Notes: generated by a model from the sequence alone, not told the origin. A stretch of DNA of 64,000 nt from Locusta migratoria (GCA_026315105.1 CM048744.1:317695270-317759269), one strand, 5' to 3'; numbered from the stretch's first letter, positions 10,428 through 22,636 are shown. A program made the numbers and translations.

Positions 10428-10436
10428 GGAGATAGA

Positions 10437-10694
10437 TGCTTTGCGGTCGTTTGTTCATGTTCGTTATGGATTGTTTGTTGAGAATTATGCTCAGATTTTT
10501 ATTACAGATGGCATTGAACCTTCTTTCTATTTTTCTTTTTTCATTGGTTCTTTGGTTTGATCGGTACTTTGTGGACGTAGGTTTGTTTTGTTCTATTTTG
10601 ATCGTTTCGTCGTTCACTCAGTTTTCTCGTTACAGAGGGTGTCGAGCTACCACGCCGGCAACCCTCTGACCGAGCGCACTGAGCCACCGCGCCC
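10437..10694 (-). repeat. SINE family B, two degraded partial copies
   Basis: On the minus strand, 10694-10525 begins GGGCGCGGTGGCTCAGTGCGC (A-box region) and reaches CACCCTCTGTAACGAG. 10507-10437 repeats CTGTAATAAAAATCTGAGC...CGAACATGAACAAACGACCGC. Both match the insertion at 21438-21609. Confidence 0.65.
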
Positions 10695-10734
10695 TAGCAA
10701 GTTCCGAACCACCGTGTAACATGTTCGTACGTCA

Positions 10735-11060
10735 CAAACTAATTCATCGCTCATTACGCTACCGCGAACAGCTGCGGGACTAATCTGTAAATCTCGTAAC
10801 ATCTATAGCAGGTGTTAACTGGTAACATGGCATTTTTAGACATTAGTTTATAATTCATTGTCCTAAGAACGAGATGTTTTGATAATTTTCAGTGCGCCAT
10901 TGCTTTGAAATGACAACGCTTGAGCTATAATAAGAAAATCATCAAATACAGAAAGCAAGATGGTGTATGCAAAAGAGAGTTTCGGGCGAGGAATGTCACG
11001 TGTCTGATATGCGAACACCAAATGGACGGCGTGTTCCATCCAGGCTACAGTCACTCTTCG
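10735..11060 (-). repeat. Right arm of the long inverted repeat
   Basis: Inverted partner of 9205-9480 (see there), roughly 75-80 percent alike by eye with small indels. Confidence 0.7.
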
Positions 11061-11104
11061 GAACGCCAAATGTACGCTGCGTTCCTTCCAGGCTACAGTC
11101 ATTC
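11011..11104 (+). repeat. 47-bp tandem duplication
   Basis: Units 11011-11057 and 11058-11104 both read CGAAC/GGAACxCCAAATG...TTCCxTCCAGGCTACAGTCA. The duplication overlaps the outer edge of the inverted-repeat arm. Confidence 0.75.
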
Positions 11105-11399
11105 ATAATCAGTACAGGCAAAGAAAATAAACTTTGAACAAACCATCAAGGCAAGACAGGTGATAATATTTTAACGGAAAATTATAATGAAAATTTGGGA
11201 GAGATACTAAAATAATAGTTTAAACATGAAAAAGTTGAAAAAAAGAGTATGTTTGTCGAAGCTAAAGTCAAACATCAAATAATTTTGGTTGTTTGTTAAA
11301 ATGCGGCCAGAAAGATTATTACGTGTTGGGTGCATAGAAATTATCACATAAGTAGAGTCGTGATCGTATCGCCCATAATTTTTATTATTCAGGTTTTTA

Positions 11400-11905
11400 C
11401 TATTTTTGTCCGAAATGTTTGCAATAAATCATAAAACTAGAAGCAAATCTAAAGCGGGCCGTAAAATATTTTTTGATGGTATTTGTCTGGAATATAGAAG
11501 TGAGACATGGATGATTAACTGTTCAGAGAAGAACAGAATTGATGTTTTTGAAATTTGGTGCTACAGAAGACTGCTGAAGATTGGATGGTTCGATCATGTA
11601 GCCAACGAGACGCTGAACACAATTGAGAAGAAAACAAAATTGTGACGTAACTTGACTAAAAGATTAGATCGGTTGATAGGACATATTTCTGAGACATGAA
11701 GGGATCGATAGTTGACTATTAGATGGAAGTTTTGGGAAGGGGTTGAGAAAGGAAAAGAAACTTTAGTCTGAGAACAAAAGATTTAAATGATGTAGGTTAT
11801 AGAAGTAATTCAGAAATTAAGATGCTTGAACAGGATGGCTTAGCTTAGAGAGCTCCATCAAACCAGTCTTCGGCCTGAAGAGCGCAGTAACAACTACTAC
11901 GCAGA
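11400..11905 (+). mobile_element. LINE C-terminal fragment (RTE-like)
   Basis: The plus strand encodes the region after the reverse transcriptase: CLEYRSETWMIN, then RIDVFEIWCYRRLLKIGWFDHVANE. Broken frames then continue to a 3' end with GAACAGGATGGCTTAGCTTAGAGAG. This end is missing from the long minus-strand copy at 32720-35300, so the two complement each other as descriptions of the family. Stops after LNTIEKKTKL show it is dead. Confidence 0.7.
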
Positions 11906-11934
11906 CACTCGTATTTTAGACAGTGAATGTATTA

Positions 11935-12110
11935 AAGAGTAAAATGCTTTTCGTAAGTAAAGAAATACTCCATCTACCCGACTGCCTTGATCCATAGCTT
12001 TCTGTATGTCATTTGAGAGAAGCGCAAATTGGTTAACACATGACCGATGCTTTTGGAATCCACAGTGGTTGGCATGCAGGACATTCTGTTTTATATTATT
12101 CATTGCATAC
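11935..12110 (-). mobile_element. LINE reverse-transcriptase scrap
   Basis: The minus strand reads HCGFQKHRSCVNQF...NDIQKAMDQGSRVDGVFL...KAF, the fingers-to-palm segment before catalytic motif A (normally F-x-D-x-x-x-A-F). The aspartate of the motif is not preserved in this reading, which ends at KAFYSL. Confidence 0.6.
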
Positions 12111-14174
12111 GAGCAGATAATATGTAAGATATGCGCATATTAATATCGCTTTTGTTGTGTTTTAAGAAGCCAAACAATGATACGACGATACTGCGCTGGA
12201 TATCCAACTTATCAAATATTTATTTGATAATTTATGGCTTCCAGATGCCTAATTATTTGGCCATTTTTCAATAACAGAAAGAGGAAGTACGAACCATTAT
12301 ATATGCTACACGTGAAATCTAGAGGAACTGGTGGGAGGTGGCTGACGTTTCCGAAATAAATGATTACATCTTTTCGTCAGAGGCTGGCGGCAGATAGGTG
12401 TCTGTTGACGTGACTGTGTTAAGAGATGGATTTCCGCTTACAGCGGCGAATTGTATTCCACGTAAAGCGTGAGTAGGCCGTCTGTGAGAGTCAAGATAAC
12501 GGATCTCAACGATTAATGCATGACAATCGACCACTTATTGTATATTTCCACGTAGCATGTTAGGAAAGTTTTATGAATCACAGACTGACTCCTTAGATTT
12601 AAAGATTACACTGATAATTCTTGAGCCACTTAACAATGGAAACATATGCATCTATATTCTTTCCTCAGACTTCAGGATAAGAAAAAAAATTCTCCATCAC
12701 GAACTCAAAAGAGAAATTAAGTAAGTGTAGGGCTTAAAGTCACGTCGACTGCGTGGCCGTTACAGACGCATCACGAACTCTGTCATATGCATACGTATAT
12801 TTATATTTATACGGCTTTCCTGCAACGGAATCTGCTGAATAGAAATGCATCTCACCGGAGACAAATGACGACAAAGCAGTGTAAATAGAAGCTGCACCCC
12901 TAGCGATATGAACATATGAACAGCTTTCTGTCTGCTTCGATGGTGCCCGGCCAGCGAGCACAGAATAACAAAGAGAGGCATATCGCTTACATTAGTGTAA
13001 AGGCAGTGAAGGCCGGCAGCCATCTTGGTTGGGTGTAGAAACGGAGTTGGGCCGATAAATGCGTCGTTCTTCAAGTGGCTCTCGGCTTCATTACATAGTC
13101 GTTTGAACCCCTTAGGATAGGAAAAAATTACCAAATGTTTCACGTAGACAGGTGAATAGGCCCTAATGAAGGAATGCAACAGTGTTCTTAGCAAGTACAA
13201 TACGTATTGTGTTTGTATAAAAATAATAATTCAAACTATTACTTTTATATGAAATAAAAATTGCGACATGAAAAAGTCGCATGACCGCCCACTTTTTTTT
13301 TTGCCGTCAGGAAATTTTCGTCAGCGAGAAAGTTGTAGATAATGAAATTAACTTTTCTTTTTATTTAAACAACTTTTTTATAGCTCCCCTGGTTTTCTCA
13401 CAAATATGGATACAATAGGGAGGTGGAACTTTTCAAATTCTACTCGTTACTTTCAACGAGTTTGCCCACCAGCGAGCACAGATTCTGTTGCCGACTACCT
13501 TGTACTTTCTCACCAATATTGATAAACATTTGTAATTTGGGATACAATTTTCGGTATCCAATAAACATGACTTAACATTTATTTATTTATTTATTTTAAC
13601 ACTAAATAGCTGAGCCGAGCTGGCTTCGCAGGGGTAATCTTTAAACTTCTTTAACTCGAGAACTGCAGAAAGAATCGTGATGCGGTTTGTTTCAGTTTCT
13701 TCATTATAATTCTGGATTCTACGTAGGCTACTTTAAATGCAAATACGAATCTGTGAAATAATTGAAATAACAATAATAAAGTAGAATGGGGTAGCTTTCG
13801 TGACCTCTGGTAGCATATACTGTGAGACCTGCGCCAGAGTACATAGTATAGAAATTATAGAACTCATGACGAAAAAGAAAAAACAACAAGGGGGAATAAA
13901 AGACCGGGAGATCATATGTCAAACTTTTACATATCTTCCCCAGTCTGTAGTCTGAAGCCATCTGGCGCCAGCGCTTTAAAACAGAAAAATGTAATTTTTT
14001 TCTTGTAGATGTTTGTGAGTTCTGCAAGTTTGTACTACGTACTCTGGACTAGCTCTTATAGTTTAGGCTCCAGAGCTGACTAAAGTGCAGAAGCGATAAA
14101 CGATTCTACGTTCTGATTCTTATTTTTATATATTCATATTGGCATTAAATGTAGCCTAAGTTTCCGGCATAATA

Positions 14175-14222
<48 letters not shown>

Positions 14223-15630
14223 GCATGATGAAACGTTCGATACTCCTCGAGTTATAAAAGGTTAAAGGGACAGACAGAGGGAAAATGTGCTTCTATTTTA
14301 TATAATAGTATGATCTGCTATCCCTAACTGAAATTTGTAATTATTTATGGCAAAAACAGATCGTCAAAAGGGAACGCCTCAAAATATATGAAAACGTAAT
14401 TAACAGATAGCGAACTACCCTGTGCTCGCAGCTGTGGCCGGCTGGCGCTCGGCCGCCATGTTGGTTGGGTGTCGTGCTCTCAGCCGGCTTCATTTCACCA
14501 ACATTGTAAGGCCTCTCTATGATAGCCTGTGTTCGCTGTGTGCAGCACGCTTTCTTGTGCTATCCTCTTTACCTAAGAGTCCAAGCATTAGGAAGAAGTG
14601 GGTGCCAAAATTATTACCTGAAAACAAAGAAATATGAGCGTATAGGAAATTAAATTTCAAATAGGGTTCCTATTTAATGTCACTCGAGCCAAGATGGCGA
14701 AATTTACCAAAGAAATTCCCAAAGTTGCAAAAACTATTTTTCCTTAAATAAATATAAAAAAACCAAAAAAAAACAAAAAAAAACGAGAGGTCCGATGGGG
14801 AAATATTAAATTAGAAAGTTATAAGCCTTAAGATTATCTATCGATTGGTTTTTGTACGCATCGATTGCTTTGTAACTTTTCGAGATATATCGAAAAAACA
14901 CTTACAAAACCTTTAATCATTAGATTCCTTATAACTCGTCAACATTCACGATTCCAAACTTATTATTTGCCATAAGTATGGCACGATATAATTAAAAAAT
15001 GTACTTTTTCGAAAAAAATAAAAATATTCAGTATTTTTCGAGATATATCAATTTTTTTTAAAGGTCTTCTAGAAAATTGGCTAGAGTTTCTCAGGGGATC
15101 GACTTAGAGTAACGGTTTTTCGTCTGTTTTGTTCGTGGAGAGTTGCAATATCATGCTATTAAGTATATTGTTTTAGATTTTATTGATTATAGGTATCACA
15201 GAATGACTTTGGAAAACTTGTTTTTTTTTAGCATGTTTTCTTCCACTGACTATTTTTATTTGTATGTTATGAAAGGAACTGTTAAAGAAATGTATTGCCG
15301 ACATTTTGTCAGAGATTCTAAAATAAATAATGTTGCTCTACGCCCTTCTGGAGCCGAGATAAATATTTTTCTTAGGAAAACTCTAAGAGGACGTAATTAA
15401 ATTTTTGTAGCGATGTGATTCTTGCGGTTTATATTGAATACTTATACTAGTAAAAAAAAATACTGGGATATTTTGCATTTTGTCTAGTATTACTAACCGA
15501 ATGGCAAAGTGACGCGTGCAAGCGCGTAGTGTCTTGAGATAGAGGGGGCGAGCGACCGTTAGGAAAGGGGACGAGGGAGGAGCCACGCAGAGTGGCGCGG
15601 CTCAGTTATTTATTCCTCAGTTTGTGACCT
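12111..15630. other. AT-rich intergenic DNA with low-complexity tracts
   Basis: No supported gene. It contains an ATTT tract (about 13578-13599), a 46-bp poly(A) at 14176-14221 and A-rich DNA at 14755-14785. Short similarities in both orientations link 12940-13045 and 14440-14550 (GGCCGCCATGTTGGTTGGGTG-type and GCCTCTCT...CTGTGxTCGCTG-type blocks), suggesting dispersed short repeats. Open frames at 12760-13200 and 15143-15400 lack family features. Confidence 0.35.
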
Positions 15631-15689
15631 GTGGTTGATGCTAGTAGACGTCTTTTAGACAGAAATGTCTTCTTTGCCTCTGCTATTCT

Positions 15690-16310
15690 CATTTTTTGTC
15701 CTCCTTGTGTCCTCAGCATTCTTCTGTATGTATCGAAAACATGGACTACTTATGCCAAACAAGAACGTCGCCTTATTGCTTTCCACATGCGGTGCCTGAG
15801 TCCATGGAGTAACTTGGAAGGAGGGAATGACCAACGAAGCAGTACGGTCTCAAACTAATTGCAACAGAATTTCAGCTATCTTGAAGCAGGCACGACTCCG
15901 CTGACTGGCACACGTCTACCGTACGGACTCTCTCTGATTACCACGTGAGGTGATGTTTGGAGTGATTTCTATAGCCAAAAGACCCATAGGACGTCCGTTA
16001 TAGAGATTCAAGGACTCCATTAACGAGATATAGAGAGTTTTGGCAGCAACACTTTCCCCATGGTCTAACATGAGAGAATGAGATAAGAGTGGCGTCAAGA
16101 TATATCATCTGGAATGTCGAAGCATGACGAAGACTCGTTAGAGAGATTAAGGCAGGAAAATATCCGCAATACTACCACTGCTCCTACCTCAGCAGCTAAA
16201 TGTACTTGTGGCAAATGCGGCGAGGGATACCGTGGTGTCATTGGCTTGACAAGCCATATGAAAAAATGAAACTCATAACCACGCAGACACTGCAACAATT
16301 ATCTGTTAAG
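15690..16310 (+). mobile_element. LINE C-terminal fragment with zinc-finger-like end
   Basis: The first frame reads LLYVSKTWTTYAKQERRLIAFHMRCL. Shifted frames continue with the thumb and C-terminal region (RLRWLAHVYRTDS-like, GRPLLRF-like). Near 16200 a CTCGKCGEGYRGVIGLTSHMKK segment follows, the CxxC...H pattern found at the C-terminus of many LINE proteins. Stops and shifts break the frame. Confidence 0.65.
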
Positions 16311-16544
16311 ATGTGGCCAATGAATGAAAGACTTCATGATTAAGTATTTCAGTGTTAACTTAATTTCTATTCTGATTCCTGCAATATATATAAGGTTTTC
16401 ACATTTTTTCTTCTCAATGAAGTCCCCTCCCGGACATCCGATTGGGGGACTGTTTTACATCCGGGTTGATTCCCACTGAGAAGTTCCATCATGAGCATCA
16501 CTGTATGCCATTTAGCGTTACCCGTAGTGCACCACGTGGGGGCA

Positions 16545-18640
16545 GCAAACGTTACACCCCAACTCTCTTCAAGACAATGGAAATAATGCTTAATAACAGA
16601 CTTTATACTATCTTGAAACCCATGAGATTATTTGTGCTCAGCAAGCTGGTTTCCGCAAACATCGATCAACAAATCAACAACTGCTCCGCTTCAGTCAGCC
16701 TTGGATAACAGCAATACAACTTTGGCCGTTTTTGTTGATTTTAAGGGTGCGTATTACATTGTTGGAGACTAAAACTAATAGATAAATTGCGAATTCATGG
16801 CATCACTGGTGAAATGCTGAAATGGCTGTATTTGTTTATCCGCCAGCGATACTGTGCTAGTAGGGTTAATAACGTTATGTCAGGTTATAAACAACTGAAA
16901 TCACCCAAGGAGGTGTTATCAGCCCAACACTATTTAATATCATAATTAACGACTTACCAGGAGAGTTAGAGAAAGTCTAGGGCATTAAAACAGCTCTTTA
17001 CTCTGACGATTTAGTCATGTGGATCTCACTGCCAAAGAGGAAGATTGACCAACTTACGATGAAAATGAATGAAGCCCTGACTACACTATCAAACTGGTCA
17101 AAAGAAAATCTGATGACAGTTAACACCGAAAAGACATTCTTTCAAGTTTTCTTGCTGGCTCATTTAATCCCTAATATAAATTTACAGTACCAAAATAAAC
17201 AATTAACTCAATGTGACGATCCAAAGTACCTTGGCATCTCTCTGGACCGAAAAATGACATATACAGAATACTGCTGAAAAGGTCAAGAAAAAATTGGACA
17301 TCCTTAAGAGATTAGCTGGAAAAAAGTGGGGCAGCTCTCTTGAAGTTCTAAATTCTACCTATAAAATTTATATAAAACCAAGTATTCTATAGGGATGTGA
17401 AGTATTACTCCCAGCGAATGTATCTAAATTGGAGGTTCTTCAAAATCAAGTTTTACGCTTGATATTTGGAACAGTAAAAACAACACCATCAGCGATTGGC
17501 ATTCCACCTCTAAAATCAGAAATTATGAGACTGGCACTACTCCAATATGTAAAATTAACCAGATTACCCAATGACACATATTGGAACAACTACCAACATC
17601 ATGCTAACCGGCTGAAAACACAGAAAGACTTTATGCAATGTATTGATGCAGTAAGACAAGACCACTGTCCACTAATCAGTAAAGAAGACTTCACTGACCC
17701 AGTCAGTCCACTTAAACTTAAGTCATATTCAGACTTCAACTGAATGAAAAGGTTGTTAAGACAGAAACAAGAACTTCTTAAAAATATGGCTCTAGAAATG
17801 ATAAATGGGAGCTGCACACAAACAGAATGGCTACATATATATACAGATGGATCCTTGACTGAAGCGAATGGTATAGCTGGCGCTGGAGTTTACAGTGAAA
17901 TATTTTGTTTTTACAAAGCTTTAGGGCAGTATTACTCCCATTTTGATGGAGAGTCGGAGGCAATAAACCTGGCACTAAAACAATTTTTGTCCGTATCAAA
18001 GGTCACAAAAAGGTTGTTATATTTTGTGATTCAACTTCTGCAATACAGGCAAATTCATCTTTCCCAGCACTTCTAAGTGCTTGCATAAATGAAATAAAAT
18101 CCTTTATTGCCTCAATCACCAAAGCTGGAACTGAAATAGTTTTTCAGTGGATACCAGCACATACAGGTATACATGGAAATGAAATGGCAGACTTTCTAGC
18201 TAAAAAAGGAACCAAGATTTCTCAAACAAACTGCCCAAAATTACTATACATCTTCATTAAAACACTCATCAACAACAGTTTCAAGAAGAAGTTTTATGAT
18301 CAGTTGACAACACAAGGACAAGGAAAAACATGGCTTCTACTCTTAGAAGAGAAGAACGCACTTCCCAATCGCCCACGAAGGGAAACTGTGGCAGCATTTC
18401 GAAGAATTACTGGCAACGACTGCCTAGCGGAACACCTGCACAGGATTGGAATCTCACCCTCACCGAAGTGTGTTATATGTGAAAGAGAAGACACCATTAT
18501 GAATTGGGAGCATCTCAGAAACTGTAAAAGACTGCAATATTGTGATGGGATGTCAGATGGTCAATTGTATTGGGAAGTTAGAAGACTAATGACTATGTAT
18601 CAAATGTCTGAGCATTAAATAAATAAATAAATATTCTGAT
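16545..18640 (+). mobile_element. 5'-truncated LINE of the RNase H-bearing (I-like) group
   Basis: Order on the plus strand: reverse-transcriptase palm (DNSNTTLAVFVDFKGAY, motif A), INDLPGELE, a damaged active site reading YSDDLVMW near 17000, and a thumb region (KYLGISLDRKMTY). Then come an RNase H domain and a Cys-rich end (CVICEREDTIMNWEHLRNC). The RNase H domain shows IYTDGSL near 17840, DGESEAI near 17950 and HTGIHGNEMADFLAKKGT near 18160-18210. The element ends in (AAAT)n at 18615-18637. Several frameshifts and stops make it non-coding. It has no 5' half and no endonuclease. Confidence 0.85.
17429..18618 (+). pseudogene. LINE ORF2 remains: thumb, RNase H and Cys-rich tail
   Basis: Three adjoining frames cover this part: 17429-17743, 17744-18076 and 18184-18618. 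The first carries the post-RT region (LQNQVLRLIFGTVKTTPSAI). The second carries the first half of RNase H with the catalytic D of YTDGS and E of GESEA. The third starts at the final NEMADFLAKK motif with its catalytic D. Residues between the second and third, including the CDSxxA motif, are recoverable only across a shift near 18015. The end has a C-x2-C...H-x4-C cluster. Confidence 0.8.
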
Positions 18641-19929
18641 TTCTGCTACTCTCCATTACTTTCAGGGCGGTCGAGACCTAGCAGTACGGAGTATTTTTTA
18701 ATATTTTGTCGGACGAATGGGGACGTTTAAGTAGCCATGCAATTAAATAACAAAGAGCGGTAAAAACAAAGAGCCCTACCAGGCAAAACACTTAGACCTG
18801 TATCTAAAATAGTGATTTTGTAATAATTTTCTTAAGAGAATATCAACTATCTATATTTTTTTCCTTTCTCTGAGACATTGCAGAGGGTGGGAGTAGGTAT
18901 ATGCCCTTGGTAATACTTTTAGTAGTCCTCAAAGTACAAATAAGGTATTTAGATGAAGTGGTTAAAACAAAATGCACACCTCACTGAAGCCAGCTGTTTA
19001 GATTCAAAATTATGTCGTATTCATCCTCACTGATGGTATTTTCAAATGATAATTGTGTGTGTGTGTGTTGTAGCCCGCCTTTTCACGAATTGTATTATTT
19101 CCCCAACAGTCTTATTTTCGTTTCTCAGTCAATAAAACTCTTTCTATTCATATCTCTTCATTAGTCGAGTTCCATCATATTCATCATTATCTCGTACCCT
19201 GTCCTTCATGTCAATTGCGGCCCTCAGTTTAAATTTACATGACTTTTTATTTGTTGTTTTTCATTTTGATAACTAATACAAACTGTGCTTTATTCCTACT
19301 ATCGCTACAACTATTTTCTACTTTTTGTATTACTGAAATTTCTGTAAGTGTTGTATGACGCATGAAATGTAAGAATTTTGTAACATGTGCATCGTTACGA
19401 ACATAATGTAAAATATCTAAAGAACCTACTTAAATTTAAGAGGGAGCCATATGCTCATAATATTTATAGAATAAATAAATATAATAAATCATGTTTACTA
19501 ATGACACATATTAAATGAAATTATACTCAAATTTTAAACCAACACCATTATATGTTTTACAGTAAACGAAAGCATTAGATAGTAAAATAATTATTTCAAC
19601 TGACAGATTGTCATAGGCAAAATCCTTCCAGTTCTGAAGTCGAAAAAGCCTCCTATATTGTTATTTCGTAACACGGAACATTGATTGCAGCTGTCAACAC
19701 TTTAACAGTGTGGAAAGTAACCTTCATTACTATCAGACCACAGCTTCCGAATTCGAACCTCAACTTCCTCTTCCGAGTTTGTCCACTTCTCAAAGAAAAA
19801 GGAAACGCGTGGATTACCTAGTTCTTCGTAAAGGATTTATGACGTAGCATTTAATCTAACCTCTTGTTGACTGGCAGTTTGTTCGTGCTATTAAGTGTTT
19901 AGCAGATACTTATTTTTTGGTCCTGATAG
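18641..19929. other. AT-rich intergenic DNA
   Basis: No gene or recognised repeat apart from a short TG run near 19057-19070. Very AT-rich between 19250 and 19600. Confidence 0.4.
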
Positions 19930-20955
19930 GAATTCTACATCTACATCTACATAGACACTCTGCAAATCGCATTTAAGTGCCTGGCAGTGGGTCCATTAAC
20001 CACTTTCATAACTTTTCTCTACCGTTCCATTCTCTAATAGCGCGCGGGAAGAAAGAACACCTAAATCGTTCCGTTTTCGATCTGAATTCTATTATTTCAT
20101 TGGGTTGGTCATATCTCCCTAAGTAGGTGGGTACTAGCAAAATATTTTCACATTCAGAAGTAAAACTCGGTGATTGAAACTTCGCAAACAGATCACGCCG
20201 CAATGAATAACATCTTTCTTTTAATGATTTCCATCCCAATTCGTGCAAAATTTCCGTGCCCCCCTCCCCCCCTGTAACGCGATAATACAAAACGAGCTGC
20301 CTTTCTGTGAACCTTCTCAATATCTTCCGTCAGTCCCATCTGGTGATGGTCCCACAATGGGCAACAGTACTCCAGGAGAGGACGCACAAGTGTGATGTAG
20401 GCGGTCTCTTTGGTGGACTTGGTACATCTTCTGCCAATGAAACGTAATGTTTGGCTCCCCTTCCCCACAATATTTTCTGTGTGTCGTCTCCAGTCTAAGT
20501 TGTTCGTACTTGTAACTCCTAGGTATTTAGTAGAATTTACGACCTTAACGTTTGACTGATTTATCGCGTAATTGAAGTTCAGCGTATTTCTTTTAGTGGT
20601 CATGTGTATTACTTCACACTTTTCTTTATTTAGTGTCAATTGCCAATTTTCGCACCGTGTAGAAATTTTGTCCAAATCGCTTTGCAGTTGCTTTTGATCC
20701 TCTGTTGACTTCACTAACCGATAAATGACAGCATCATCCGCGAACAGTCTAAGGGAGCTATTCAGATTGTCTCGTAAATCGTTTATAAACACAAGGAAGA
20801 GTAGGGGACCTATAACGCTTCTCTGGGGAACTCCAGATATCACTTCTGTTCTACTCAATGACTTACCGTCACTTACAACGAACTGTGCCCTTTCTGATAG
20901 GAAATCGTGAATCCAATCGCACAATTGGGGAGATATTCCATAAGCACGCAATTCA
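19930..20955 (-). mobile_element. 5'-truncated LINE (CR1/jockey-like) with TAGATG-repeat tail
   Basis: The minus strand encodes the C-terminal half of a reverse transcriptase and ends, after TAGATGTAGATGTAGAATTCC-type repeats (19931-19951), in a simple hexamer tail. That is the expected 3' end of this kind of element. The 5' end is lost near 20955. The family also appears at 4050-5010 and, antisense, at 26855-27320. Confidence 0.85.
20193..20951 (-). pseudogene. Reverse transcriptase C-terminal half
   Basis: 252 codons without ATG context. Residues about 39-52 read SGVPQRSVIGPLLF (motif B, with R for the usual G). FADD at residues 70-73 is the catalytic motif, followed by QLQSDLDKISTRCENWQLTLN, STKYLGVTST and LRFIGRRCTK. 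Beyond the frameshift near 20260 the adjacent frame (20320-20006) continues with a tail including REWNGREKL. The catalytic aspartates survive, but the missing N-terminus and the shift make it inactive. Confidence 0.8.
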
Positions 20956-21294
20956 AACAGTACTTTTAAAAGGAGGCTAAAAATCTGATTTACAGGTCAT
21001 GCAGTACAGCACATATTGTCGAAAGAACAGAGATGCGTAATAATAATGAAATTTTGTATCTCAAATTTACTTTTTGCTAGAGCAGCAATTGATTGGGGGC
21101 AGTGAGGAAAGTAGGCGAGTAGCTGCCTGTATATCGGCAAATTGGCATTCAGTTTTTCTTTCTGCTACTGTTTCCTTATGCTACTGCATTTTTTTTTCCA
21201 AGTAGAATCTGTCTACAAGTTATTCAAACTCCTAAACTGAATTTGACGGTTGAAAATATCGTTAACATCTAAGCTCTGCATCATTCGCTTACTG
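20956..21294. other. Short AT-rich spacer
   Basis: No feature recognised between the truncated LINE and the mariner relic. Confidence 0.4.
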
Positions 21295-21412
21295 GTAATA
21301 TAAAATCTCTGACAATAAAGTTCGGTGAATAGTCCTGTAACATTAACGTAGATGAACTATGAAGTTACCTGTGCCTTCTTCGAAATAATCGCCTCCGTAA
21401 CTATTCTCCGTT

Positions 21413-21780
21413 GCCGGCCGCGGTGGCCGAGCTGACTTGCCGGGCGCCGTGGCTCAGCGCGCCCGGTCAAAGGGGTGGACGCCCTCTGTAATAAAAAAGC
21501 TGAGCCCATAATTCAACGAACAACCACGAACAAACTGAACGAACGACCGCAAACCATAGATCTACCAGTTGACAGATGACAAAAAAAAAAAAAAAAAAAA
21601 AAAAAATAACTGACTGAGGCGCGTCAGTCACGGTCTGCACGGCCACTACGGTCGGGGGTTCGAATCCCCCCTCGGGCATGGATATTTCTGCCGTCCTTAG
21701 TATTAAGTAGTTCATAAGTTGTAAGTTTAGGGACTGATGACCCCATAATTAAGTCCCATAAGCTCTACAAACATTTGAAC
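21413..21780 (+). repeat. SINE family A carrying a nested SINE B
   Basis: The head (GCCGGCCGCGGTGGCCGAG) is at 21413-21431. The rest, from CTGACTGAGGCG through B-box GGTTCGAATCC to ACATTTGAAC, is at 21610-21780. The whole is flanked by the duplication TATTCTCCG (21402-21410 and 21782-21790), so it entered the mariner relic. Confidence 0.9.
21438..21609 (+). repeat. SINE family B nested inside SINE A
   Basis: Starts TGCCGGGCGCCGTGGCTCAG, continues through CCTCTGTAATAAAAAAGCTGAG and CGAACGACCGCAAACC and ends in a 26-bp poly(A) at 21581-21606. The six-base duplication CTGACT flanks it (21432-21437 and 21610-21615), exactly splitting the A-box region of SINE A. Confidence 0.9.
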
Positions 21781-21840
21781 ATATTCTCCGCTGAGCTCTG
21801 CAATATATATCCTGCAAACGTAGTACGAAGTTCAAGCACA

Positions 21841-22636
21841 CGACAACGCTCGGCCAGACTCAGGTAACATCAGTGACGGCTGGTGCTTTAGGTGACTGGG
21901 GGTTCACTTCTTTGATGATGGTGTCATAGTCGGTAATGTGTGGTTGACGGAAACATGTGATCTATTTAAAAAATTGCGTATTTGATATTCCTCGTCGTTA
22001 TTAAAGTCTGAAAGGACCGCATTGTCTGGCGATTGAAAGAATAAACAGATTTTGACTCGTGCCGAAAAAGTTCGTAAGTCACAGAGTATATAGCTTTTCC
22101 TAAGAGTATTTATTACATATTTTGCGAATTTTTGCTCGTCACACTCACCCACTGCCACGCACCGCAACCAAACTCCCTTACTAACATCATTAGACCGAGG
22201 GCTATCTACCACCACAACCACGAGTGGGTGGCAGTATGTGGTCATGGAGAAAAGTCTGTCAGCACGTACACACACAAGCCTTTTATATATAGATATAGAT
22301 TTTACCAAATATGACGAGTTTTTGATGTACCTTCACTGCGCCAAAAACAAATATGAAGGGCGGATGTTGCCATAATGAAAAAATTGCCGATGCGCAAGGT
22401 GAGGCGCACAGTACCTCCATTGTCTTTGCTTCGGGACCATTCATGCGTAACCGCCAGAGCTTGAGTAGCCAGGAGCTGGCGTCTCGACCAGCTCCAACGC
22501 CAAGGTTAAAAGCGGCGTTTCCCCTCGCCCCTCCCTGACGCAGGAGTGCCCACATGTTGCCTCCAGGGGGTTGAGAAGAGAATTTTCACCTCAGCCGGGC
22601 ATGCGCATTGCAATGCTGCGCTCACTGCCGCCTATA
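21841..22636. other. Spacer with a possible hAT end, no gene
   Basis: CAGTGACGGCTGGTG at 21871-21885 resembles the hAT terminal repeat at 55615 (CAGTGGCGGCTGGTG), but no second end was found before 22636. The minus-strand frame 21904-22308 has no recognised family. Confidence 0.35.

Larger units (their letters stand above)
21295..21840 (-). mobile_element. Mariner-family 3'-end relic, split by a SINE
   Basis: The reverse complement of 21295-21410 and 21791-21840 aligns with the mariner remnant at 26700-26835. Shared blocks are GTTCATCTACGTTAATGTTAC...TATTCACCGAACTTTATT, then CTTCTTCGAAATAATCGCCTCCGTAACT, then TGAGCTCTG...CTGCAAA...TACGAAGTTC. SINE family A interrupts it at 21413-21780. Confidence 0.7.

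Noticed and set aside
12940..14550. Transposon with inverted ends at 12940-13045 and 14440-14550
   Set aside because: Similar blocks occur but in mixed orientation and order, so they look like separate dispersed repeats rather than paired ends.
21904..22308. 134-codon minus-strand ORF as a host gene
   Set aside because: No ATG context, domain or splice signals that I could support.
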